Source: Sediminitomix flava (GTDB lineage: Bacteria > Bacteroidota > Bacteroidia > Cytophagales > Flammeovirgaceae). Taken from it: a DNA stretch of 64,000 nucleotides. The translations under genes and the position numbers were made by a program. The DNA lies in NCBI RefSeq assembly GCF_003149185.1, contig NZ_QGDO01000003.1:372001-436000 (forward strand), written 5' to 3'. The notes beneath the pieces were generated by a model. That model ran no database searches and was not told the origin of the DNA. It saw only the letters and a program-made list of their open reading frames with translations. Shown here one piece after another: positions 34,800 to 43,329 of the stretch (within the stretch, counting starts at the first letter, position 1; every line of letters starts with the position of its first letter).

Positions 34800-35203
34800 T
34801 GCGAATAATCTTTAAATTCTCAACATGGTTTAGTTTCTACCTCTCATTGTGGTTGGTACAGGTAGAGAATATTAAACCAAAATAAACAAAAAAAAATACA
34901 ATTTAAACTGAGTGAAACCTGCTTTAAGTTTATTAAGTACACCTATAAATTGAATCTACTTACTAATCGTTTTGCTTGTACAATATTCGTACTATAAGAT
35001 AGATTATTAATTATTTAAATTGGCGAATATTATTCTGTTTAAATAATTTTTTCCTTTAATGGAAGAAATTTTCTTTTGTTGATGTTTTGTTATTGGTGGT
35101 ATTATTTTGAATTAGCTACAAATAATACTAAGTCTTGTCTACTTTAGTAAACAAATTTTGAGGGAAATAATCTGAAAAGATTACTATTTAGGATTATTTG
35201 TAG
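34800..35203. other. Intergenic gap between divergent E1 and pyrD genes
   Basis: About 475 bases between the genes, very AT-rich, with no gene. The pyrD promoter is at its right end. An 8-bp inverted pair (aatattcg and cgaatatt) near 34983 and 35024 may be chance. A promoter for the E1 gene is not obvious. Confidence 0.4.
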
Positions 35204-35235
35204 TTGGTAATCTAATGTAAACTTACTTATCTTTG
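35204..35235 (+). promoter_or_regulatory. pyrD promoter
   Basis: TTG at 35204-35206, 21 bases, then TATCTTTG at 35228-35235: a textbook Bacteroidota promoter, 39 bases before the ATG. Confidence 0.8.
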
Positions 35236-35274
35236 CGTCCTGATAATTTGCCTCATTAATATCTAGACTACAAT

Positions 35275-36321
35275 ATGTATAAATCAATTATCAGACCCCT
35301 CTTATATTTATTCCAACCGGAGACAATTCATCACGTGGTATTCGGAACTTTGAAGTGGTCAATGAAACTTCCATTTGTCTCAAGTATCTCTCGTTCACTT
35401 TTTGTTTATGAGCATCCTTCACTTGAGAAGAACTTATTTGGCTTGAAATTCAAATCTCCAGTAGGTTTGGCTGCAGGTTTTGATAAAGAAGCTTCACACA
35501 TCGATGAATTAGCGAATCTAGGATTTGGTTTTATAGAGATTGGTACGCTGACACCAAAAGGTCAACCTGGAAATCCGAAACCAAGAATTTTCAGAGTTGT
35601 AGAAGACGAAGGTCTGATTAACAGAATGGGCTTTAATAACGAAGGTGTAGAAGCTGCAGTTAAACACCTTAAAGCTAGAAAAGGGAATGTGATTGTTGGA
35701 GGAAATATTGGTAAGAACAAGGTGACTCCAAATGAAGAAGCAGTGAATGATTACATTCAGTGTTTCAACGCTCTTTTTGATCATGTGGATTACTTTACGG
35801 TCAATGTAAGTTCTCCAAATACACCAAACTTGAGAGAGCTTCAAGATAAAGAGCCATTAACTCAACTATTGGGTACACTTCAAGCTCTAAATGAAAAGAA
35901 GGGTACGCCAAAACCAATCTTTTTGAAAATTGCTCCAGATTTGACAGATTCTCAACTTGATGATATCATTGAGATTGTAGCAGATACAAAAATTGAAGGT
36001 GTGATTGCTACAAATACTACAATCAGCAGAGAAGGATTGAAAACTGATACGAATAAAGTAACAGAAATAGGAGCTGGTGGGTTGAGTGGTAAACCTGTAA
36101 AATCTCGTTCTACAGAGGTAATTCGTTATTTGAATCAGAAATCCAACGGTAAGCTTCAAATTATTGGAGTTGGAGGTATTTACACCGCAGAAGATGCAAT
36201 TGAAAAAATTGAAGCAGGAGCATCTCTGGTACAAGTTTATACGGGTTTTGTATATGAAGGACCTTCTATCGTTAAAAATATCAATAAAGGTTTGGTGAAA
36301 TATTATCAGACTAAAGCATAG
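35275..36321 (+). CDS. pyrD: Dihydroorotate dehydrogenase (quinone), class 2
   Basis: Oxidises dihydroorotate to orotate with FMN, passing electrons to quinone at the membrane. 348 residues. The extended N-terminal helical part (about 1-45, before [18 protein letters not shown] at 54-71) is the membrane-associating segment of class 2 enzymes. The catalytic base is S180 in [39 protein letters not shown] (85-107) and the FMN phosphate-binding IGVGGI end are conserved. Own promoter and terminator. With pyrC 13 kb away, it belongs to pyrimidine synthesis. Confidence 0.96.
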   Translation: MYKSIIRPLLYLFQPETIHHVVFGTLKWSMKLPFVSSISRSLFVYEHPSLEKNLFGLKFKSPVGLAAGFDKEASHIDELANLGFGFIEIGTLTPKGQPGNPKPRIFRVVEDEGLINRMGFNNEGVEAAVKHLKARKGNVIVGGNIGKNKVTPNEEAVNDYIQCFNALFDHVDYFTVNVSSPNTPNLRELQDKEPLTQLLGTLQALNEKKGTPKPIFLKIAPDLTDSQLDDIIEIVADTKIEGVIATNTTISREGLKTDTNKVTEIGAGGLSGKPVKSRSTEVIRYLNQKSNGKLQIIGVGGIYTAEDAIEKIEAGASLVQVYTGFVYEGPSIVKNINKGLVKYYQTKA

Positions 36322-36352
36322 ATACACATTACAGAGTTATCTAACAATCATG

Positions 36353-36374
36353 AAGACGCGAGGAATCGCGTCTT
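36353..36374 (+). terminator. pyrD terminator
   Basis: 9-bp GC-containing perfect stem (36353-36361 with 36366-36374), loop GGAA, T-run. Confidence 0.9.
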
Positions 36375-36618
36375 TTTTTATTTGCAATTATCATGGTTTT
36401 ATAAATGAGGTAAAACAATTATAAATACTAAATCCCATAACATTGATCATGATTATTTTTTGAGCTTTTATTAATTACAAGTGTTTAATTTACTTTTTTT
36501 TAAAACATTATATAGGGGAGGGGTAGTTATAGATGTAATTCCTTTATAATCAAGGATAAATTCAAGTTAATGTCTGAGATAAAGTTGACATTTATTGTTC
36601 ATTTAAATCCATTCTACT

Positions 36619-37377
36619 ATGATGTTTCTTGAGATTATTACAATAGCAAAGGATGACCCGGTAGCCTTTACTTTCTTCACTGGGTATATGGCTATGTTTG
36701 CTGCGAGTGTGTTCTTTTTCTTAGAAAGAACAAGAGTAGACGATAAGTGGAAACTTTCTTTGTTAGTTTCTGGACTCATTACAGGTATTGCAGCAGTGCA
36801 TTACTTCTACATGAGAGATTATTACTCTGCTACAGGTGAAAACCCAACAGCCTTAAGGTATATTGATTGGACATTGACAGTTCCGCTCATGTGTGTAGAG
36901 TTCTATTTATTATTGAAGCCCGCAGGAGCAAAGATTTCCTTTATGTGGAAATTGATCGTAGCTTCTGTATGGATGTTAGTTTGTGGGTACATCGGAGAAG
37001 CATTTACCGATGGAAGTATGGGACATTCTGTACTGTGGGGTACTTTATCAACACTAGGATACATTTACATTCTGTATAGTGCTTGGTTTGGTGAAGCGAA
37101 ACAATTGGCAGAAAAGTCAAATTCAGTAGCAGTACAGAAAGGTATTAGAGCTTTAGCATGGTTTGTATTTGCTGGTTGGGCTATTTATCCAATTGGATAT
37201 ATGGCAATGCCAGGTGGTTGGTTAGGACCCGATGGGGCTGCTTTACTCTCTGTGCGTGATATGGACTTAATTTATAATATTGGTGATGCTATTAATAAAA
37301 TTGGTTTTGGTCTAGTCGTTTATTCAATTGCGATGAGTGAAACCTCAAAGAATAAAGGAAGTGTAGCCACGGCATAG
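36619..37377 (+). CDS. Proteorhodopsin-type proton pump
   Basis: Light-driven outward proton pump; 252 residues, seven helices. Alignment by eye to green proteorhodopsin (GPR): Schiff-base acceptor D83 (GPR D97), T87, donor-like E94 (E108), giving the D-T-E proton-pump motif; H61 (H75, paired with the acceptor); retinal Lys K227 (K231) in DAINKIGFG with D223 (D227). The spectral-tuning position (GPR 105) is M91, typical of green-absorbing pumps. G141 aligns with GPR F152, the position that is glycine in xanthorhodopsin and allows carotenoid contact. It is 23 bases upstream of blh, an apparent operon. Carotenoid synthesis genes are not in the window. Confidence 0.96.
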   Translation: MMFLEIITIAKDDPVAFTFFTGYMAMFAASVFFFLERTRVDDKWKLSLLVSGLITGIAAVHYFYMRDYYSATGENPTALRYIDWTLTVPLMCVEFYLLLKPAGAKISFMWKLIVASVWMLVCGYIGEAFTDGSMGHSVLWGTLSTLGYIYILYSAWFGEAKQLAEKSNSVAVQKGIRALAWFVFAGWAIYPIGYMAMPGGWLGPDGAALLSVRDMDLIYNIGDAINKIGFGLVVYSIAMSETSKNKGSVATA

Positions 37378-37400
37378 ATTCGCTTAATATCTGACAGAAA

Positions 37401-38327
37401 ATGAACAAGCGAAATATCATCTTTACCTGTATATCAATCATTTTATTATCTTTCTTTCCTTGGATAAATTCCCTGCATAGCGATATGCAGGTGAATTTAT
37501 CCATTATTTGTATTCTATTTCTCGGAATACCTCATGGCGCTATAGACCATATTTTATATGAAAAGCAAGAAAAAAGATTTAGCACTTTGCGTTTCAATAC
37601 TATCTATTTGGGCTTAATGGCTGTTTATCTTGTTTTTTGGATTTTGTTTCCTACGCCTAGCCTTATCGCATTTCTAATATTATCTTCTTACCATTTTGGG
37701 CAATCTCAGTTTTCGGATCTTCCAAATTCAACAGATGCATCACATAACTTTCTAGCATTGTCTTGGGGGATGGTTTTACTATCAGGTTTAGTCCTTTTTA
37801 ACTTGTCTGAAGTGGTTCAACTATTTGAAGAATCTGAAACGCTAGCATCATCAAGTTTCATATTTCAACATGATGTATTTCTACTTATATTTGTGCTAAG
37901 TCTAAGTCTTACAGTATTACTTCTGTTATTTCATTTGAAGAAAAAAAGAATAGGGGTGAAAAGGCTTTTCACTGAGGTATTCATTTTGAGTTTACTGCTA
38001 GCAATTTTCTACTTTTTACCGTTGTTGATCGCATTTACGATCTATTTTACTATTTGGCATTCTTGTAGAGTATTGTACGAAGAGTATGAATTTTTAGCCC
38101 AAAAAATAGCCGATTTTTCATTTCAAAAGTTCATAAAACTTCTCTTTCCGTATTCTGCAATCAGTATTTGTTTTTCTATTGTGGGAATAATGGTTTTGAG
38201 AAGTGATGTGATTGGAATATCAAACATACTTTTGATTCTTATATTCTTATCTATCCTTACTTTGCCACATACATTTGTGATCTACCTTTTCTATAAGAGT
38301 TTTTATAAAAAGGAAGAGTTAACGTAG
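37401..38327 (+). CDS. blh: Brp/Blh-family beta-carotene 15,15'-dioxygenase
   Basis: Cleaves beta-carotene to two retinals for the adjacent rhodopsin. 308 residues, about eight hydrophobic helices. Conserved histidines expected for the iron site are H45 and H50 (GIPHGAIDH), H98 (SSYHFGQS), H220 (IWHSCRVL) and H290 (LTLPHTF). The next 100 bases after it contain no obvious terminator. Placement 23 bases after the rhodopsin gene is the usual rhodopsin-blh linkage of marine Bacteroidota. Membrane topology suggests inner membrane. Confidence 0.94.
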   Translation: MNKRNIIFTCISIILLSFFPWINSLHSDMQVNLSIICILFLGIPHGAIDHILYEKQEKRFSTLRFNTIYLGLMAVYLVFWILFPTPSLIAFLILSSYHFGQSQFSDLPNSTDASHNFLALSWGMVLLSGLVLFNLSEVVQLFEESETLASSSFIFQHDVFLLIFVLSLSLTVLLLLFHLKKKRIGVKRLFTEVFILSLLLAIFYFLPLLIAFTIYFTIWHSCRVLYEEYEFLAQKIADFSFQKFIKLLFPYSAISICFSIVGIMVLRSDVIGISNILLILIFLSILTLPHTFVIYLFYKSFYKKEELT

Positions 38328-38894
38328 TAAAATCAGATTTTGATGAGTTTAGAAAATAAGGAGGATTTACACCTTTATATGGATGAATTTATTGGTGGAT
38401 TAATTAGGTGGACATAGGAAAATAGGCTTGTTTTCCATTCATAGAAATTCATATACAGTGAAGATTGTGTTTCTTTTTCAAATTGTAGCCTTCATTTCTT
38501 TGCTTGATCAAAGAAACGAATGTTGCACTCGCGCAAAAAAATCAAGCCACATAAAAAACGGTCAACGCACTAGCTACCGCTTCTCCGCTTTTGAGGCAAA
38601 CAGCCCACTAATCGCATAAGAGGGAGGTTTGTCCCATCGTGCGAAGCTTGGGATGATTTGTGGAGAGGATGATCGAATGGGACTTGATTTTTTCGCGAGT
38701 GCAACATTCTTTTTCATCAAGGAAAATTGGCGGACGCAGTCAAGAGTACAATCAAATCAATGGACGATTATACCCACTGTGAAAGATCATTTATCCTAGT
38801 ACTTACATCACTTCAAAAGAGATTTTTTCAATGTTAAATTTTTGTGAATTTCTTCTGAGTAGATAGAAAAACCTCGAAAAGTCTAAAAAAGATA
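38328..38894. other. Non-coding region containing a palindromic repeat
   Basis: About 630 bases between blh and the S9 peptidase gene. I see no convincing gene; a 63-codon open frame (38428-38619) runs through the repeat and looks like a by-product. The region to the left is AT-rich; the middle part (38495-38730) is a more GC-rich palindromic element; the right end carries the peptidase terminator. Confidence 0.5.
38495..38730. repeat. Palindromic repeat element of about 240 bases
   Basis: Large inverted repeat: 38518-38546 pairs with 38683-38709 (27-29 bases, differing by a two-base indel). Nested smaller palindromes: 38495-38502 with 38509-38516, and 38631-38637 with 38677-38683. The interior is visibly more GC-rich than the flanks. 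There is no transposase and no clear target-site duplication. It resembles palindromic, REP- or MITE-like dispersed repeats; I could not check other copies. Confidence 0.55.
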
Positions 38895-38926
38895 AAAGCC
38901 CTTTTGACCGAAGTCAGCGGGGCTTT
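38895..38926 (-). terminator. S9 peptidase terminator
   Basis: 7-bp outer stem (38895-38901 with 38920-38926) with a nested 4-bp stem, then T-rich on the minus strand. It is 34 bases after the stop codon. Confidence 0.65.
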
Positions 38927-38960
38927 ATATTTCTAATTGTTGAGATACAGATTTGGTAAA

Positions 38961-41027
38961 TTATTGCTGATCAGACTTTAACCATTTGTCTAACCATTTG
39001 AAGTATTCTGAATGCCAGATCAAACCGTTTTGTGGCTTAAGTACCCAGTGTCCTTCATTCGGGAAATATAAGAATTTTGAAGGAATTCCACGCAATTGTG
39101 CAGCTTGGAAAGCTTGCATCCCTTCTGATTCTGGAACACGGAAATCTTTTCCTCCATGAATGACCAAAATAGGAGTATCCCAGTTTTGAACATATCTATG
39201 AGGTGAGAATTTTGTGTAAGTCTTGTGTTGAGGATATTCCCAGTAAGGAGCACCCAAATCCCAGTTTGCAAAGAACATCTCTTCAGTAGTTCCGTACCAG
39301 CTTTCCATATTGAAAAGACCACAGTGAGAAATAAACGCACTGAAACGACCTTCGTGGATACCAGCAAGCATATAAACTGAGTAACCTCCGTAACTTGCAC
39401 CTACTGCACCAATATTATCTTTATCGATATAAGATTCTTTTGAAACATCATCTACAGCAGCAAGGTAGTCTTCCATAGACTGACCGCCCCAATCTTGGCT
39501 AATAGCTTCATTCCACTCTGTACCGAAAGAAGGAAGACCTCTACGGTTTGGAGCAATAACTACATAACCTTTAGATGCCATCAATTGGAAGTTCCAACGG
39601 AATGAATAGAATTGAGATACTGGAGATTGAGGGCCACCTTGACAGTACAATAAGGCTGGGTATTTTTTGTTTTCGTCAAAGTTTGGAGGTAAAACAACCC
39701 AAACCAACATTTTCTTGCCATCTGAAGTCGGAACCCATCTTTTCTCTACCGTTACATTATCAATAGTATTGTAGATTTCGTCGTTTACAGTAGTAAGTTT
39801 AGTCTCTTCACCAGACTTTATATCTACACTGTAAATCTCGCTAGCAGCTTTCATAGACTGCTTCAGACCGATAAGTTTATTTCCTGCAACAGCTAAAGAA
39901 CCATAGTTATGTTCTCCTTTCGTAATCATACGGATGTCTTCTGCAGCAATTTCTTCTTTCTCAATTTTCTTAGGAAGTTTCACTTCGAAAAGTTGATAAG
40001 TTGCTTCTACAGGAGCTAAGAAATAGAACGTACGATTATCCTTTCCCCAGATAAAACTACTTACAGTTTCATCCCAGTTACCTGTTACGGCTACTTTTTT
40101 ACCAAGTTTGAAGTCATAAACGTACAATACATTTTTGTCTGACTCATAACCGTCTCTTGCCATTCCTAACCAAGCCAAGCGACTTCCATCGGTAGAGAAT
40201 ACAGGATGTGTATCATAACCTTTTTCTCCGTTTTCAAACTTCTCAGTTTTACCTGTTTCAAGGTCGTAGAAATAAAGCTCTGTATCTGTAGATACGGCAT
40301 ATTCTTTACCTGCTTTTTTCTTAGAAACATAAACGATTTTAGAATCGTCAGCAGACCAAGTGATATCTTCTCCACCACCAAATGGTTGTGTCGGAGCGTC
40401 AAAACGCTCACCTTCCATAATGTCTTTAGCTTCAGAAGAAACTTTTCCATCTACGATAGGTGCATAAAATACGTGGCTGTAGTAAGCATCTGACCAATGA
40501 TCCCAGTGACGGTACATCAAGTCATCGATAACAACAGCTTCAGCTTTTTTCAATTCAGGATAAAGATCTGCAGTTGTCTCATCAATTTTAACCTCTTTCG
40601 AGAATGCTAGGAATTCTCCATTGTGAGAATAATTGTATGTAGAAATTCCACCTTCAATATCACTTACTTGAGTAAGTTCAGAACCATCGGCTTTCATTTC
40701 ATACAATTGTACACTTCCAGATTTAGCTGAAAGAAAAGCGATTTTTTCATTGCTTCTCCAAGTGGCACTAAATTCAGAATAAGGAGTTTCTGTGATTTGC
40801 GTTACTTTGTTTGTTTCCAAGTTCAAAGTATATAAATCGCCGTTTCCTTTGTTTTCTTGAACATCGTAATAGGTAACACTATACAATACCGTTTTTTGAT
40901 CTGGTGATACTTGTACATTACCTACACGTCCGAGTTCCCACAGTAATTCAGGAGTCATAACATCCTGTGAGAATCCTAAAAGCGAACTACACACCAACAT
41001 GAGTGTGATCATCGTTTTTCTGATCAT
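38961..41027 (-). CDS. Secreted S9-family prolyl oligopeptidase-type peptidase (DPP5-like)
   Basis: 688 residues; signal peptide about 1-20 (ends LGFSQ). The N-terminal about 400 residues form a beta-propeller with WD/TolB-like repeats (LYTLNLETNKVTQIT, LYFYDLETGKTEKFE, LYVYDFKLGKKVAV). The C-terminal alpha/beta-hydrolase has the triad S545 (GASYGGYS), D628 (GGKDFRVP) and H660 (NEGHWV). Size and order match the S9C group and dipeptidyl-peptidase 5 of Bacteroidota, which removes dipeptides in the periplasm. The preference is not determined. Monocistronic. Confidence 0.93.
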   Translation of the reverse strand: MIRKTMITLMLVCSSLLGFSQDVMTPELLWELGRVGNVQVSPDQKTVLYSVTYYDVQENKGNGDLYTLNLETNKVTQITETPYSEFSATWRSNEKIAFLSAKSGSVQLYEMKADGSELTQVSDIEGGISTYNYSHNGEFLAFSKEVKIDETTADLYPELKKAEAVVIDDLMYRHWDHWSDAYYSHVFYAPIVDGKVSSEAKDIMEGERFDAPTQPFGGGEDITWSADDSKIVYVSKKKAGKEYAVSTDTELYFYDLETGKTEKFENGEKGYDTHPVFSTDGSRLAWLGMARDGYESDKNVLYVYDFKLGKKVAVTGNWDETVSSFIWGKDNRTFYFLAPVEATYQLFEVKLPKKIEKEEIAAEDIRMITKGEHNYGSLAVAGNKLIGLKQSMKAASEIYSVDIKSGEETKLTTVNDEIYNTIDNVTVEKRWVPTSDGKKMLVWVVLPPNFDENKKYPALLYCQGGPQSPVSQFYSFRWNFQLMASKGYVVIAPNRRGLPSFGTEWNEAISQDWGGQSMEDYLAAVDDVSKESYIDKDNIGAVGASYGGYSVYMLAGIHEGRFSAFISHCGLFNMESWYGTTEEMFFANWDLGAPYWEYPQHKTYTKFSPHRYVQNWDTPILVIHGGKDFRVPESEGMQAFQAAQLRGIPSKFLYFPNEGHWVLKPQNGLIWHSEYFKWLDKWLKSDQQ

Positions 41028-41203
41028 GAAATTTTGTGTTTAGCTTAAATGAATATAAAAACGTGGCAATATATGAAAATAAGCAGTTTTGATAGGGGAT
41101 TAGTGCCCTTTAAAAGTGTTTTATTTGGTGAATATGAAATTCTAAAAAATCTGAAGGGAGTTGTATGGTGTTGATTATGAGGTTTAATTGTCTTAAAAAA
41201 TAA

Positions 41204-41231
41204 AACTCCTTAATCATATTCTTAAGGAGTT
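41204..41231 (-). terminator. Terminator of the NTF2-like gene
   Basis: 10-bp perfect stem (41204-41213 with 41222-41231), 8-base loop, T-run on the minus strand. Confidence 0.85.
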
Positions 41232-41282
41232 GTCTTACTTACTTTGGTAAAATTCTTTTGTCTTAGTACTATCTTCTGCCAT

Positions 41283-41807
41283 TCAAAAAACAGCTTTCCA
41301 ATTTGTGTTTTGCTCTTGCTGAGCATATGGATTTTTTACTTCTTTATTCTTAACCCTAAATTTCTTGATGACGAAGTTTTGTTTGTTATCAGCTACTACA
41401 TCCCAAGTATGAGTCTGATTCAAGTAGTTTGCTTTGTTGTTTTCAGTTTTTGTTTCCCAAGTCAAATCAATACTGATTTTCCAACCAAGCGTTTCATTCC
41501 CATTTACTTTCAGTTCTGAAATATCATGGGAGTTCCAGCTTAGTTTGTCTAATTCCATCTCATACCACCGATCAAATTCTTCAGTTGTACGAATTGGAAA
41601 GTCAGGGAATAACATATCAATTTTTTCTTTAGGAAGATGTTTGTGAAAAAACTTACGGTCTTCTTTCTTTTCTATGTTCGCAAACCATTTGTATACAAAT
41701 GATTTCACATCATTGTGTGTTATCTCTTTTTCTGCACTTTTATTTACAGATGGAGCGAACAATGTGCCAGTCAATAATAGAAGTAGTAAAGTAGTGAAGG
41801 CTCTCAT
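41283..41807 (-). CDS. Exported NTF2-like (SnoaL-type) protein
   Basis: 174 residues; signal-like hydrophobic N-terminus (FTTLLLLLLTGTLFAPS). The mature protein resembles an NTF2-like/nuclear transport factor 2 domain: DVKSFVYKWFANIEKKEDRKFFHKHLP at the start, EEFDRWYEMELDKLSW, and strands LGWKISIDLTWETKT and NFVIKKFRVKN. Such folds bind small ligands or act as enzymes; no residues identify a reaction. Monocistronic with a good terminator. Classification by eye. Confidence 0.6.
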   Translation of the reverse strand: MRAFTTLLLLLLTGTLFAPSVNKSAEKEITHNDVKSFVYKWFANIEKKEDRKFFHKHLPKEKIDMLFPDFPIRTTEEFDRWYEMELDKLSWNSHDISELKVNGNETLGWKISIDLTWETKTENNKANYLNQTHTWDVVADNKQNFVIKKFRVKNKEVKNPYAQQEQNTNWKAVF

Positions 41808-42138
41808 TGGGGATTAAGAGTTTGAGGTCATGCTATAAATTTGTTGATTCATTTACTTAATAACTGTTAATAAAAGTACGTAGTTCCTTACGTAGGATGA
41901 ATTTTTCATTTATCTGTTGTGTCCTTTAAAATTCAGCTTCAAGTCCTAGCTAACTTTAGAAAAGTACAATGTTATAGAGGGGGAGGTGATTAAAAGAGAG
42001 GTCGACTTTATATTAGGAATCAAATGAAATCTTTCATTTTCCATTTGGGAATAGTTCTTTATCCAAATGAAACCTCAAAAAAGTAAAAAAGTGTTCGGGA
42101 AAGCTGACTTGGATAGGGAGATATTCAAGCTTTTAGAA
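41808..42138. other. Intergenic gap upstream of lpxB
   Basis: About 380 bases to the lpxB start, no gene seen. It contains two copies of TACGTA at 41877-41882 and 41889-41894, twelve bases apart, perhaps by chance. The lpxB -7 box is at its right end. Confidence 0.4.
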
Positions 42139-42146
42139 TATTTTTG
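42139..42146 (+). promoter_or_regulatory. Candidate lpxB -7 box (TATTTTTG)
   Basis: Matches TAnnTTTG, 43 bases before the ATG. The nearest TTG upstream is 27 bases away, further than usual. Confidence 0.45.
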
Positions 42147-42189
42147 TCTTCAGAATTTTAAAAGCACTTTTTGAATCAGTCATTTTAAT

Positions 42190-43299
42190 ATGAAATACTA
42201 CATCATTGCAGGGGAGAAGTCAGGTGATTTGCATGCCTCTAATTTGGTCAAAGAATTGAAAATAGTTGACCCAAATGCGACATTTAGAGGTTGTGGAGGT
42301 GATGAGATGCAGGCTCAAGGCGTTGAACTCTTGAAGCATTATAAGGATATGGCATTTATGGGATTTTTGGAAGTAGTCAAAAACCTGATGACTATCCGAA
42401 AGAATATCAAAAATGTAAAGAAGGATATAGCAGCTTACCAACCTGATGTAGTTATTTTGGTAGATTATTCAGGTTTCAACCTTAGAATAGCTGAGTTTAC
42501 AAAAAAGGCAGGGATCAAAACCTATTATTATATTTCGCCAAAAGTTTGGGCTTGGAATACAGGAAGAGCTAAGAAGATCAAACGCTTAGTTGATAAGATG
42601 TTTGTGATCATGCACTTTGAGAAAGAATTCTACAAGAAGTATGACTTTGAGGTTGATTATGTAGGAAATCCACTCTTCGATGCTATCGGACAATTTGAAA
42701 AAGATGAACAATTCTTGGCAAAAGAAGGCTTGGGTGAAAAACCTATCATTGCTATTCTTCCAGGAAGCCGATACCAAGAAGTGACTAAAATTCTTCCAAC
42801 TATGCTTTCTGTGACTGATAAATATCCCGATTATCAGTTTGTAGTAGCAGGAGTGAAGCAGTTACCTGATGAGGTTTATAAAGAAGTGAGGGAAAGAAAT
42901 ATCAAGATTGTCTTTGACAATACTTACAATCTGTTCTCATATGCTCATGCAGGAATTATAACTTCGGGAACAGCTACCTTAGAAACAGCTCTATTTGATG
43001 TTCCTCAAGTTGTGTGTTATACTACTAGTGGAGTTACATATGCTGTAATTAAATCTCTAATTAAAGTGAAATTCATTTCCTTAGTTAATTTAATTGCAGA
43101 TAAAGAGATTGTAAAAGAGTTAATTCAAGGAGAGTATACTTCTGAAAACTTGAAGAAAGAACTAGATTTAGTTTTGGGAGAAAATAGAGATAGAATTCTA
43201 CGAGACTATAAAGAAATGAAAGCCAAAATAGAGACAGAAGGAACTTCAAAACGTACAGCCAAACTGATGTGGCAGTATTTGAATGAAGACAAGGCGTAA
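42190..43299 (+). CDS. lpxB: Lipid-A-disaccharide synthase
   Basis: Joins UDP-2,3-diacylglucosamine and lipid X to form the disaccharide backbone of lipid A at the inner membrane. 369 residues, GT19. MKYYIIAGEKSGDLHASNLV (the family N-terminus), CGGDEMQAQG, SPKVWAWNTGRAKKIK (around residue 117-132), LPGSRYQEV, and SGTATLETALF are the characteristic blocks. It is followed 30 bases later by an ABC-F ATPase in the same direction, which may be in the same operon. With the LpxL-like pair and the LptF/LptG end in this window, it indicates lipopolysaccharide synthesis. Confidence 0.96.
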   Translation: MKYYIIAGEKSGDLHASNLVKELKIVDPNATFRGCGGDEMQAQGVELLKHYKDMAFMGFLEVVKNLMTIRKNIKNVKKDIAAYQPDVVILVDYSGFNLRIAEFTKKAGIKTYYYISPKVWAWNTGRAKKIKRLVDKMFVIMHFEKEFYKKYDFEVDYVGNPLFDAIGQFEKDEQFLAKEGLGEKPIIAILPGSRYQEVTKILPTMLSVTDKYPDYQFVVAGVKQLPDEVYKEVRERNIKIVFDNTYNLFSYAHAGIITSGTATLETALFDVPQVVCYTTSGVTYAVIKSLIKVKFISLVNLIADKEIVKELIQGEYTSENLKKELDLVLGENRDRILRDYKEMKAKIETEGTSKRTAKLMWQYLNEDKA

Positions 43300-43329
43300 G
43301 AAAGAGTTTGGCTTAGAAAGAATTTTGAT

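Noticed and set aside
34975-35035. Inverted aatattcg/cgaatatt pair
   Set aside because: Eight bases, AT-rich, widely spaced; no functional support.
35887-36327. 146-codon minus-strand frame rich in Phe, Cys and Asn
   Set aside because: Antisense to pyrD; amino-acid composition is typical of a shadow frame.
38428-38619. 63-codon frame downstream of blh
   Set aside because: It runs into the palindromic repeat and has no promoter or domain signal.
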